From assembly GCA_937863625.1 (NCBI GenBank), contig CALMGO010000367.1, forward strand, positions 1 through 12,999: a stretch of DNA of 12,999 nt. The letters run 5' to 3'. The notes under the pieces were generated by a model that made no database searches, was not told the origin of the DNA, and worked only from the letters and a program-made list of their open reading frames with translations. Of this stretch, positions 1 through 8,700 are shown in pieces; position 1 is the stretch's first letter; every line of letters starts with the position of its first letter. Source of the stretch: an uncultured bacterium. GTDB taxonomy: Bacteria; Planctomycetota; DG-23; SLPQ01. The translations under genes were made by a program, and so were the position numbers.

Positions 1-422
1 CGCCGCCTTGGCGCAAACCACGCGGCCATGAGGCCCATGACAGGAACGTTACTTGCGCCGCTGCCGATGCCGACGAGCGCGCGCGTGACGGCCACGGTCG
101 TGAAACTCCCGGCCAGACCCGTCATCACCATGGCGACGGCCGCGAGAGAGAGCCCGCACACTATGACCACGCGCGGACCAAAGCGGGAGGCCAACGCGCC
201 TCCGATGAGGCAGAAAGCAAGGTACCCCACGAGGTTGGCAGTGGCAAGGGCGCCTGCCTGGGTATTGTCCAATCCCAGCCCCTCCTGCATGGCGGGCAGC
301 ACAACCGCATAGGAAAACCGCGCCAGCCCCAGCGACGCAAAGACCACGAGCGTCCCCACAGCGAGGACGATCCAGCCGTAGTAACTGCGTACACCAGGGG
401 CAGCGGTCTCTGTCGCGGTCAA
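1..422 (-). CDS. MFS transporter, N-terminal part (cut by window edge)
   Basis: The first 140 residues of a major facilitator superfamily inner-membrane transporter; the rest lies beyond the left edge. Hydrophobic stretches at about residues 15-35, 55-78, 84-104 and 107-135 match the first four membrane helices. Between helices 2 and 3 the stretch GGALASRFGPRVV matches the loop motif of the family (G-x-L-x-[D/S]-R-x-G-R). Residues GLARFSYAVVLPAM in helix 1 resemble the YbfB/YjiJ type, but substrate and direction cannot be read. The start chosen is TTG at 422: GGAGG lies seven bases upstream, and no ATG in this frame lies nearby. The gene is divergent from the serine hydrolase at 647, with a promoter-like pair at 465-493 on its own strand. 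Confidence 0.85.
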   Translation of the reverse strand, partial: MTATETAAPGVRSYYGWIVLAVGTLVVFASLGLARFSYAVVLPAMQEGLGLDNTQAGALATANLVGYLAFCLIGGALASRFGPRVVIVCGLSLAAVAMVMTGLAGSFTTVAVTRALVGIGSGASNVPVMGLMAAWFAPRR

Positions 423-464
423 TTCAAATCCTCCGGCACATACAGGGGCAAACCAATGGAGGGT

Positions 465-493
465 AACTTACGCCCGCGCAGGATGGAAGTCAA
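465..493 (-). promoter_or_regulatory. Probable sigma70-type promoter of the MFS gene
   Basis: On the minus strand TTGACT (488-493) is followed after 17 bases by TAAGTT (465-470). The -35 box is good and the -10 box weak. It would start transcription around 458, about 35 bases before the TTG start codon. Confidence 0.35.
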
Positions 494-550
494 GGGCGGA
501 TTCGCGACAGTGGGAAGCCGCTACTCGACTTTCATACACCGGACACGAAT

Positions 551-582
551 TTGTCTCGCCGACACAAGCAACACGCTATAAT
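551..582 (+). promoter_or_regulatory. Probable promoter of the serine hydrolase gene
   Basis: A perfect TATAAT lies at 577-582. The best -35 match, TTGTCT at 551-556, is 20 bases away, longer than ideal, so the -35 assignment is weak. Transcription would start near 589. This argues against the in-frame TTG at 551 as a translation start and for the ATG at 647. Confidence 0.4.
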
Positions 583-646
583 GGTGTATATGCCTCCGTC
601 TGCATCGGGCGAGGCGATTCGAGAAATACCGGACAAGGAGAATCGA

Positions 647-2377
647 ATGGGAACGCTAAGTTATGTCATCGCGCTAGCCATGTGCATGTTCGCTCTTGCA
701 GGAGTATCCTCTGCGGCATCGGCGCAGGAACCTCCCAGCGCAGAGGCCATGCAGGAATACATCATGCATCAGATACGCTTCGGCCCTTTCTGCTTTGATA
801 CGAGCGAATTCCCATCGTGCGATTTCGACGACCCGGATGCCGTAGAGGGGCTCATCGGTCCCTATACCATCACGGCTTCGTTTTACGACGGCGCGGGTAA
901 TCCTGTAACGTCGGCGGAGAAGCCCGGACGATATGCGGCAGTCGTCGAGGTGCACCGGGCAAACGACCTGACGTCCAAACGGTTCGTGACATTGTTCCGG
1001 CTTGCCGGCGCACCCTCCACGTCGGACGAGAACGCAGGGACGGGGCAGACGGCCTATATGCAGGACGCGCTTCTTGACGCAGCCGGCATTGACAAGACTC
1101 TTGCCGACGACCACAAGGATGAGTTCGAGCAGTTGAACCGCAGTCGCATACCGCGCACTAATACTGTCACGCCCGCCCAGGGGCAGTCCACGCAGAAAGA
1201 GACAATAGAGGCGTTCATGGTTGCGGCGCTCCATGACCTGACGGCGCTTAAGGCCGCGGGCAAGCCCGTCCCGGGCGGCTCACTCATGGGAATGGAACGC
1301 CAGTGGTGGGTGGGCTTCAAGCGCCACTACTACGGGTACGACAAGGTTTACAGTAACGAATTCGTCTGTCCGGCAGTCATGGACGGCGAGACGGCGCGCG
1401 TGCTTCGCGAGGGGACGCCTGCCGAAGCAGGCATGGCGGACAATGCAGTAGAGACGATTGACGCGGCATGCGAGGCATGGGTAAAGGACGTCGGCATTGG
1501 ATTCAGCCTCTGTGTGGTTCGCCATGGGGTAATCGTCGTTAACAAGGGGTACGGCACCCAGGCACGCGGACCGGAGGCTGACAAGGCCTTTACCGCGTCG
1601 ACTCGGGGACCGCTCGCGTCCACGACGAAGTTTCTCTCGGCTGTCCTTCTGTTGGAATTCGTCGACCGCGGGCTCATAGGGCTCGACGAACCCGTCGGCA
1701 CCTATATTCCTGCGCTCAGAAATCTCCCTTCGAGAACAACCGGCCGCCCGCTCACCTTCCGCGACTGCTACGTACACACGGGCGGCTTCACGACGCACTG
1801 GGGAGACCTCGCGAACGACCTCGAAGAAGGCGTGGCCGACCTCTACCCTACGCTTGAAGTGGGCCTCAGGCACAGGTATGAAGGGACGGGGCTCGCGCTT
1901 GGCGGGAAACTCATGGAGATGATGAGCGGCGACGCGATACCGACGCTTTACCGCAAGCATCTTTTCGACCCGCTCGGCTGCGTGGACACGGAGGCGGAAT
2001 TTACCTCGTACGGGAGCCTGAGCACAGCCATCGACCTCACGCGGATAGGACAGATGGTGCTCAACGGCGGGGTCTACGGCGACAAGCGGTTCTTCCATCC
2101 GGGGGTTATCCGCAGCATGATGCCGGTGCCGGGGCGGGACAGGTTTGAACCGGACACGACAGTCCGCTGGGGCGTAGGCATAAAGCAATTCGACATTGAC
2201 GGGCTAAGTGACGCCGCCATGGGGCACCCCGGCGCATCGGGTTCGTGCGTGGTGGTCGAGCCGAGCCTGGACCTCGTGATCTCGATGGTGCGCTTTGAAG
2301 AAGGCGGCGAGTTCAGGGACTTCCTGAAGAAGAAATCCGTCATGTACAAGGCCATCGTCGACTCTATCAAGGACTGA
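647..2377 (+). CDS. Secreted serine hydrolase, beta-lactamase / penicillin-binding-protein-like family
   Basis: A 576-residue exported protein of the class C beta-lactamase-like family (PF00144 type), which includes DD-peptidases, esterases and D-aminopeptidases. The start at 647 is preceded by AAGGAG six bases upstream and opens a classic signal peptide ending near ASA-Q (about residues 1-27). A longer in-frame TTG start at 551 would bury that signal. Residues about 28-250 form an extension I do not recognise, with a beta-rich part (PYTITASFYDGAGNPV) and two cysteines. The catalytic domain follows from about 255: S-T-T-K with nucleophile Ser325 and Lys328, the second-motif tyrosine at Tyr411 (Y-E-G where Y-x-N is usual), and H-P-G at 527-529. 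Fold and active site are clear; the substrate is not. It converges on the nitroreductase gene with a 12-base gap. Confidence 0.85.
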   Translation: MGTLSYVIALAMCMFALAGVSSAASAQEPPSAEAMQEYIMHQIRFGPFCFDTSEFPSCDFDDPDAVEGLIGPYTITASFYDGAGNPVTSAEKPGRYAAVVEVHRANDLTSKRFVTLFRLAGAPSTSDENAGTGQTAYMQDALLDAAGIDKTLADDHKDEFEQLNRSRIPRTNTVTPAQGQSTQKETIEAFMVAALHDLTALKAAGKPVPGGSLMGMERQWWVGFKRHYYGYDKVYSNEFVCPAVMDGETARVLREGTPAEAGMADNAVETIDAACEAWVKDVGIGFSLCVVRHGVIVVNKGYGTQARGPEADKAFTASTRGPLASTTKFLSAVLLLEFVDRGLIGLDEPVGTYIPALRNLPSRTTGRPLTFRDCYVHTGGFTTHWGDLANDLEEGVADLYPTLEVGLRHRYEGTGLALGGKLMEMMSGDAIPTLYRKHLFDPLGCVDTEAEFTSYGSLSTAIDLTRIGQMVLNGGVYGDKRFFHPGVIRSMMPVPGRDRFEPDTTVRWGVGIKQFDIDGLSDAAMGHPGASGSCVVVEPSLDLVISMVRFEEGGEFRDFLKKKSVMYKAIVDSIKD

Positions 2378-2383
2378 CAACAG

Positions 2384-2398
2384 CCGGCCCTATGCCGG
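2384..2398. repeat. Small hairpin between convergent genes
   Basis: CCGGC (2384-2388) and GCCGG (2394-2398) form a 5-bp stem around a 5-base loop. It follows the serine hydrolase stop and overlaps the nitroreductase stop. It could help end transcription from both sides, but there is no T tract on either strand, so a terminator role is only a guess. Confidence 0.25.
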
Positions 2399-3094
2399 AT
2401 AGCCAACCGTCTGGGCGTAAAGGACTCGCTCTTCCGGCGAGAGCTTTAGGTCTTTGGCCAGCGCCGTCTTGTCGCAATTGTGAAACCACGCGGCAAGCCC
2501 CTCGGAGGCGGCATAGAGGTACACGTTGGCGGCGATGAGGCCGGTCGCAACGTTGTAGTACGACTTCTGTATCTCCGCGTTGTGCAGACCCGGTTCGTCG
2601 AAGCCCGCGCTGTTGTACCTGGCGAGATTCGCGACAAAGATGAGCCTCACCGGCGCTTCAACACCGAGCGTCCGGCCGCGGTTGCCGCACTTGGCGCGCA
2701 CGTCCAGCGCGACGACAGGGGTCAGCCGGTGAGCGGGCGCGTCATAGAGATACACACCTTCAGCCATCGCGACGTAAATGTCGATTTCCTGGGAATTGCT
2801 GGCCGATGCGGCCGTTCTGCCGATCTGGTCGAACGGCCCCTTTTCGCGGTTCACCCCCCATGCGGCCCAGAGCAGATTGGAAAGCGTCTGGAGTGGAAGC
2901 GGTTTAGAGCTCGTCTCGCGGATAGTCCTTCTTTCCTTAAGCGCGGCCAGAACGGACTTGCCGCCTTCGGTCTCAGGCTTTGGCAGTGTAACGGGTTCCA
3001 GCTTCTGTGCGGCGGGCTCTTCACCGGAGGCAATCGCCTTGGCGGCCATCGCGGCCACGACTGGCGCAGCCTTAAGGAGCGTTCTTCGCTTCAT
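2390..3094 (-). CDS. Nitroreductase-family flavoprotein with Tat-type signal
   Basis: A 234-residue member of the nitroreductase fold (PF00881), which binds FMN and moves hydride from NAD(P)H or uses flavin for other redox chemistry; SagB/ThcOx-type oxidases share the fold. Residues 1-22 read MKRRTLLKAAPVVAAMAAKA, a twin-arginine signal (RR-T-L-L-K) with a likely cut after AIA, so the folded cofactor-bearing protein is probably exported. Family hallmarks are R-R-T-I-R (55-59, phosphate/FMN contact), LLWAAWGVNR (74-83), RTAASASNSQ (93-102), ATGLIAANVYLYAASEGL (about 183-200) and the final VGYP. The start at 3094 has GGAGG five bases upstream; the ATG at 3106 lies before that site and is less likely. 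The substrate is unknown. The gene is transcribed away from the heparinase-like gene. Confidence 0.85.
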   Translation of the reverse strand: MKRRTLLKAAPVVAAMAAKAIASGEEPAAQKLEPVTLPKPETEGGKSVLAALKERRTIRETSSKPLPLQTLSNLLWAAWGVNREKGPFDQIGRTAASASNSQEIDIYVAMAEGVYLYDAPAHRLTPVVALDVRAKCGNRGRTLGVEAPVRLIFVANLARYNSAGFDEPGLHNAEIQKSYYNVATGLIAANVYLYAASEGLAAWFHNCDKTALAKDLKLSPEERVLYAQTVGYPA

Positions 3095-3116
3095 ACAGAC
3101 CTCCATTCTCTGCCTG

Positions 3117-3141
3117 CGTCAGAGTCTGACGTCGCGTCAGA
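3117..3141. repeat. Operator-like triple half-site in the nitroreductase leader
   Basis: Three copies of one 7-base word lie in alternating orientation: CGTCAGA (3117-3123), TCTGACG (3125-3131) and CGTCAGA (3135-3141), separated by 1 and 3 bases. The last two make a perfect palindrome around TCG. The block sits 23 bases upstream of the nitroreductase start and downstream of its predicted promoter, where a repressor would block transcription. In RNA it could also fold as a hairpin. Confidence 0.5.
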
Positions 3142-3176
3142 TACTCGCTACAAGGGTACGCGCCCTGCATGTTCTA

Positions 3177-3204
3177 ATTGTCCCCCATTTGTGTGGCGGT
3201 TCAA
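3177..3204 (-). promoter_or_regulatory. Possible promoter of the nitroreductase gene
   Basis: On the minus strand TTGAAC (3199-3204) and GACAAT (3177-3182) are 16 bases apart. Transcription would start near 3170 and give a leader of about 75 bases containing the triple half-site block. Confidence 0.35.
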
Positions 3205-3234
3205 GCACGTTCTCGAAGTGCAAAGGCAAGGGGG

Positions 3235-3264
3235 TTGACCGCGCAATAGAGAGGGTCTTACAAT
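3235..3264 (+). promoter_or_regulatory. Probable sigma70-type promoter of the heparinase-like gene
   Basis: TTGACC (3235-3240) and TACAAT (3259-3264) are 18 bases apart, each differing from consensus at few positions. Transcription would begin near 3271, giving a leader of about 68 bases before the ATG at 3339. Confidence 0.5.
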
Positions 3265-3338
3265 GATTCAGGTTACGCGGCTTGCGGCAGGGCTTATGGA
3301 AACTCATTGTCGGCAGGACTGACTTCGGGAGGATTCAA

Positions 3339-5573
3339 ATGAGCGCGAACAGGCACAAATACGGGTGGTTGCTTTGCGGTTTAGTTGTCGCGGCTGTCGT
3401 TTTCGGGTGCGTTCTCACTGCGCGCGCAGCGGAGGGCGTCATGGCCGGCTACGCCGTCCGGCCGGACCATCCGCGCATATGGATAACGGCTGACGATGAA
3501 TTCGCAAGCGTCGCTACGGTCGCAGGCTGGGTGCGCGACGGGCGAAGCAATCCCCTTCCCGGCGGGCTTCCCGGCGACGCGCTTCGCTGGCTCTTGCAGG
3601 GTGACGAACGCGCCGCGCAGAGCTGCATTGCCGCGCTCAAGACCGCCGACCTCTCCGGCCCGGATAACCTCCGGCTTGCCGCGCTTGCCTATGACTGGGT
3701 CGCGAACTACCCCAAATTCTCCGCCGCCGACCGCAAGGTCATCGTTGACCGTCTCGGCGCGGAGGCCATCGCGCGCATACCGGATATAGAGGCCTGTTAC
3801 CTGATGGCTAACGGCCAGGGTAACGCGACAAGCGCGGGCGTTGCGGCGCTGGCGGTTTACGGCGAAACGCCCGGAGTGGAAAAAGTGGTTGACGCGGCGC
3901 AGGGTAAATTCGGACAGATGCTCAAACTCGGCGAACTGCTTTCCGGCGGAGACTGGCCCGAGAGCGTCGATTACCAGCATCATTCAATGCGCTGGTATAT
4001 CCACTGGGCAGAGGCGTGGCGCACGGCAACGGGGGACCGCAGTTATCTTGAGAATCCGTTCTTTCGCAACTGCGGCAACGCGCATCTCTACAAGATAAAG
4101 CCCAACGGCTATTTCTCCAACGAAGACGACAACGACAATCCCTTCACTCTCTGGCACGACAGGGTCATGGAGGCATATTGCGTCGGGCGCAACCGCGACG
4201 GGCACGTCAAGTGGTTTTACAATCACCTCAATACCGACGGCATCATGGGCGCAGCGGTCGAAAACTTCCTGTGGATGGACCCCGACGTCGCGGAAAAACC
4301 GGTTGCGGAACTGCCGACCAATCACATCTTCCCCGGCACCGGCGTAGTCGTCATGAAGGACGGCTGGGGGCCGGAGAGCCGCTGGATAGATTTTCGCTGT
4401 GGAGATTACTGGACGAAGCACAATCATTTCGACCAGAATTCTTTCATGATCCACTACAAAGGCGACCTTGCGGTTCATGCCGGTTATTACTGCGGCAACG
4501 ACGACGACCATTACAGAAACTTCTTCCGCCGAACGGTCTCGAAAAACACTATGCTCGTATGGTGGCCGCAGGAGAAATTCATCTACGCCGACGACCTCGT
4601 TGAAGTAAATGACGGGGGGCAGTACATGGGCGTCCCGGACGGCTTCCCCGGCCGGCGCCAGCCGAACGAACGCCCTTACTGGTACTGGAACGCAATAAGA
4701 GACTGGTCGACGTACGAGGAGCGAAAGACCAGTTACGATACCGGCGACATCACCGCCTATGAAGACGGCGGGAATGTCTACGGCTACGTGAAGGGCGACG
4801 CGACGAAGGCATATAACAGCGCGAAACTGAAGTACTTCACGAGGCAGATGTTCTTTCTCAAGCCGCAGGTGCTGCTCATCTACGACCGGGTCGCCTCGAA
4901 AAAGCCCGAGGGCATGGATAGATTCTGCGACAAAATCTGGAACCTGCGCGTGATGGAGCGTCCGCTTGTGAACGGCAACAAGGTGAGGCAGGATGCGGTG
5001 TCGGAGACCTTCGACGGGAACGAGATTCTTGTCGGGCAGGGACAGGGACGGCTTCAGATAGAGGTGCTTTCGCCTGAGAAGCCGGCCGTCACGCGGCGCG
5101 GAGGAGAGGGCAACGAGTTCTGGGTGCCGACAAATGCCGACCGGTCCGAGGGGCGCAATGTCCCCTATGTCGAAGGCCGCTATGACGGCGCGACGCCGGG
5201 GACGTATTCAATCGAGGTGTGCAACGCGGAAAGCCGGGAGGACGACGTCTTCTTCATGCTGGTCAATATCACCGAGGAGGGCAAGGACGACTTTCCGGAA
5301 TACTCACGTGTAGCGTCTGAGGACGTAAACGGCGTCCTGCTTGGCGGCAAGACGGCAATCGTTTTCGCCAGGGAGGAGAAAGCGCTCGACTCGGCGACGT
5401 TCGAGGTCGAGGCCAACGGCCAGGTGACGTTCTACATCTGTGACCTGACTCCGGGCAAACAGTTCGAGGCGAAGATCGACGGTAAGGGCGCAGGGCTGTT
5501 GAAGGCAAGCGCCGGCGGCTTCGCCACATTCAACACCACCGTCTCCGGCAAGGCGAAGGTCGAGATAAGATAA
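3339..5573 (+). CDS. Secreted heparinase II/III-family polysaccharide lyase
   Basis: A 744-residue exported protein of the heparinase II/III-like family, enzymes that cleave uronate-containing polysaccharides by beta-elimination. The start at 3339 has GGGAGG six bases upstream; an in-frame ATG at 3282 lacks such a site. A signal peptide spans residues 1-30 with a likely cut after ARA. An alpha-helical N-terminal half (about 45-330, probably an alpha/alpha toroid) holds SVDYQHHSMRW, with Tyr212 and His214/215 as candidate catalytic residues. The beta-sheet C-terminal half begins about 340 and carries the hallmark HNHFDQNSFMIHYKGD (361-376). The substrate could be heparin-like, alginate-like or another acidic glycan; nothing here decides it. 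No sulfatase, SusCD or other glycan-use gene is adjacent, so it is not part of a visible polysaccharide-use locus. Confidence 0.87.
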   Translation: MSANRHKYGWLLCGLVVAAVVFGCVLTARAAEGVMAGYAVRPDHPRIWITADDEFASVATVAGWVRDGRSNPLPGGLPGDALRWLLQGDERAAQSCIAALKTADLSGPDNLRLAALAYDWVANYPKFSAADRKVIVDRLGAEAIARIPDIEACYLMANGQGNATSAGVAALAVYGETPGVEKVVDAAQGKFGQMLKLGELLSGGDWPESVDYQHHSMRWYIHWAEAWRTATGDRSYLENPFFRNCGNAHLYKIKPNGYFSNEDDNDNPFTLWHDRVMEAYCVGRNRDGHVKWFYNHLNTDGIMGAAVENFLWMDPDVAEKPVAELPTNHIFPGTGVVVMKDGWGPESRWIDFRCGDYWTKHNHFDQNSFMIHYKGDLAVHAGYYCGNDDDHYRNFFRRTVSKNTMLVWWPQEKFIYADDLVEVNDGGQYMGVPDGFPGRRQPNERPYWYWNAIRDWSTYEERKTSYDTGDITAYEDGGNVYGYVKGDATKAYNSAKLKYFTRQMFFLKPQVLLIYDRVASKKPEGMDRFCDKIWNLRVMERPLVNGNKVRQDAVSETFDGNEILVGQGQGRLQIEVLSPEKPAVTRRGGEGNEFWVPTNADRSEGRNVPYVEGRYDGATPGTYSIEVCNAESREDDVFFMLVNITEEGKDDFPEYSRVASEDVNGVLLGGKTAIVFAREEKALDSATFEVEANGQVTFYICDLTPGKQFEAKIDGKGAGLLKASAGGFATFNTTVSGKAKVEIR

Positions 5574-5646
5574 GGCGAGATATCAGGAGCCGGAAGGACA
5601 TTGTGCGGCTGAAGCCCTGAGCGCTATGTCGGGGGGGGCAAGGCCG

Positions 5647-5664
5647 CAGCCCTGGCGCGGGCTG
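5647..5664. repeat. Inverted repeat between convergent genes
   Basis: CAGCCC (5647-5652) and GGGCTG (5659-5664) form a 6-bp stem around TGGCGC. It lies in the 157-base gap between the convergent heparinase-like and histidine kinase genes, which otherwise shows only a run of eight G at 5631-5638. It may slow transcription from either side, but no T tract follows. Confidence 0.25.
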
Positions 5665-5730
5665 GGCAATGCAGGTCTTTGCCGACCAGGCGGAGCGCGT
5701 GTCCGTCAGCAGGCGCCACGCCGCCTTTGG

Positions 5731-8700
5731 CTATCCAGCATCCAGGGCCTCTCGTACTTTGACGGCGAGGTCTTCACTCGTGAAGGGCTTCTGGATGAAA
5801 TACACCCCTTCGTCCAGCACACCGCGGTGGGCGATGACGTCGGCCGTATAGCCGGACATGAAGAGGCGCTTCAGGTCGGGGTAGAGGGATAAAAGGTTTT
5901 TGGCCAGGTCGCGGCCGTTCATTTCGGGCATGACGACGTCGGTCATCAGCAGGTGAATATCTCCGGCACTCTCCCTGGCCAGGCGGATGGCCTCGCCCGG
6001 AGTGTTCGCCTTCAACACGGCGTAGCCTTGCTTTTCGAGCATCAACGCGGCTATTTTCAGGATGGCAGGCTCGTCCTCCACCAGCAGGATGATCTCGTGC
6101 CCGCGCGAGGCGCGAGCCGCCGGACGAGCCCTCTTTACCGCGTCCACTTCGCCGCTACTTTGCGGCAGGTAAATCTTGAAAGTCGTCCCGTGCCCCGGCT
6201 CGCTGTAGACATTGATGAAGCCGTTATTCTGCTTGACGATGCCGTAGACCGTGGCCAGACCGAGGCCGGTGCTCTCGCCGACGCCCTTGGTCGTAAAGAA
6301 GGGTTCGAAAATATACTCCAGCGTTTCCTTGTCCATGCCGCAGCCGTCGTCGCTGACGGCGAGCATAACATACTCTCCGGGGATAGCCTCCGCGTGCTCT
6401 GCGCAATAGGCCTCATCCAGAGTAACCGTTTTCGTCTCTATGGTAATCCTGCCGACGTCCGCGATGGCGTCCCTCGCGTTTACGCACAGGTTGGCCAGTA
6501 TCTGGTCGATCTGGGATGGGTCAATCCTGACAGGACGCAGGTTCTCCCCCGGCAGCCAGGCGAGATCGATGTCCTCACCGATAAGCCGTTCGATCATCTT
6601 GAGCATCCTTCCGACGGCTTCGTTGAGGTCCAGCACCTTGGGGGCAACGGTCTGCCTGCGGGCAAAGGCGAGCAACTGGCGGGTGAGGTCGCTGGAGCGT
6701 TCGGCAGCCTTGCGGATAGCCTCCAGATCGGCATGAATCGGATTGTCCGGCGCCGTTTTGGCCAAGGCCAGTTCCGCATAACCGAGAATCACGCCCAGCA
6801 TGTTATTGAAGTCATGCGCCACACCGCCGGCGAGGCGCCCAACCGACTCCATCTTCTGCGCCTGGATCAGCTGGGTTTCGAGTCTGACCCTCTCCTCCCC
6901 TTCCCTCCTGCGTTCGGTCATGTCGCGGATATTGCACTGGATCACCTTTCGGTGGTCCGCAAGATAGACGTTGCTGACAAACTCGACTTCAAGCCGTCGG
7001 CCGTCAGCCGCTTCCAGCGGCAGGTTCTCATAGCGGACATATCCCTGCGCTTGTAATCTACGGAAACTGTCCTGGCTGGCGAGAGCATCCGCGAGACATC
7101 CGAGGTCCCAGAGGCTCTTGCCGAGAAACTCTTCCCGCGAGTAGCCGAGCAGTTCGACCAGGAACGGATTCACATCAACTATCATCCCGGTCTCAGCATC
7201 AAGAATCAGGATTCCATCGTGCGCCGCCTCAAAAAGACGGCGATACCGGATCTCCGAAACGGCTAATGCGTTCTCAGCACGCTTGCGTTCGGTGATATCC
7301 TCCACCATGGCAAGAAAGCATTGAAATGACCCGCCGGAATCACGCACCGTCGTGACCGTCGCGCCGCCCCAGACCACTTCTCCATTTCCCTGCAGGTATC
7401 GTTTCTCCGCATTGTAAACCGGAATCTCCCCCCGCAGCAACCGCCGGATTTCTTTCTCGTCGCGACCCACGTCGTCCGGGTGAGTGATGTCCCTGAAAGA
7501 CAGTGTCTGCAACTCGGATTCACTCCGCCCCATCATTCTGCAAAATGCTGCGTTCGCGCGCAGGAAATGAAAATCCGCGTTCGAGGTCGCGATGCCGATG
7601 GGACATTCCTCGAAGATTCTGCGGAACCGCTCCTCGCTCTCGCGCAGAGCGGCTTCAGCCAGCCGTTCAGCCAATGCCAGGCCGAGTTGGCCCGCCAGAT
7701 GCTCGATATGCGCGATCATCTCCGGGGTGAACCGGTCCGGCCGCTTGTCGTTTATCTGCACCAGACCGAGCGTGTCCGCCCCATATCGTAGGGCGATGAG
7801 GGCCACGGATTCGTACCCCTCGCCGTGGCAACGATTGCGCGTCTGCGCCTGACGGTCGGCCTCGGCCGTGGAGGCGAGGAGTCCGGTCGTGCAATTCGAC
7901 CAGAAACTGCCTCGCTCCGTGAAGAAGGGCATGGCCGGGTCAAAACGGCCACGCAGGATGTTCCCGCACATGCATTCAAGCACGGGGTTCCCGTCCGCGT
8001 CGCGCTTGACCTGGCCCTGCGGATCCCGCTCGCATAGAGAGCTCTCGGCCAGCACGAACTCCTGAGGAAAACCGCGCGTCTCGTAATAGGGATAATCGTC
8101 GCCGTCCTTCAAGCGGATGCCGACGGCTTCGCATCCGGTCCATTTCTGCAGAAACCGCGTGACAGCCGACATCAGCGTGCGTACCTGAGCGTGTTCGTGG
8201 ATGAGGCGCAGGACCTCAGTTGTGGCCTCGCGCTCGCGCTCGGCCTGCCTGCGTTCGGTGATGTCGCGGACAAAGACGAGATTTGCATCGCTGCCCTCGA
8301 AACGGATCGCTACCGCCGTAGTCTCGACGGGAACGCGGGAGCCGTCGAGGCGCAGGTACTCCTGCTCCATAAGCGGCGCCGGTTGCCCCGTCTCGCGCTG
8401 GACACGAATGCGATCTATGATGGCCTCGCGCCACTCCGGCGCCATGCGCTCCATGAAGTCCGTGCCGAGCAGTTCTTCGGCTTTCGAAGCGCCGAAAAGG
8501 GCAAGCATGGCCCGATTGATGTAAACGAAGCGCCCCCCGCTCTGGACAAAGATCGCCTCCGGAGCGGACTCCACGAGGCAGCGGAAGCGCTCCTCGCTCT
8601 CCTGGAGCGCTTCCGCTGCGCGGGCGCTCTCAGTGATGTCGGCGACGATGCAGGCAAACTGGCCGAGCGCGGGCCGGAAGGCCGTCACCGCGAAATGCTT

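Noticed and set aside
551..646. 32-residue upstream extension of the serine hydrolase from a TTG start
   Set aside because: It would place charged residues before a clear signal peptide, and a perfect TATAAT lies inside it. The ATG at 647 has its own AAGGAG site.
5631..5638. Run of eight G as a phase-variable tract
   Set aside because: It lies between convergent genes, outside any coding region or promoter, so slippage would have no obvious effect.
5626..5892. 88-residue plus-strand frame at the end of the kinase gene, and other long frames opposite the kinase
   Set aside because: They mirror the kinase reading frame in GC-rich sequence and carry no domain of their own.
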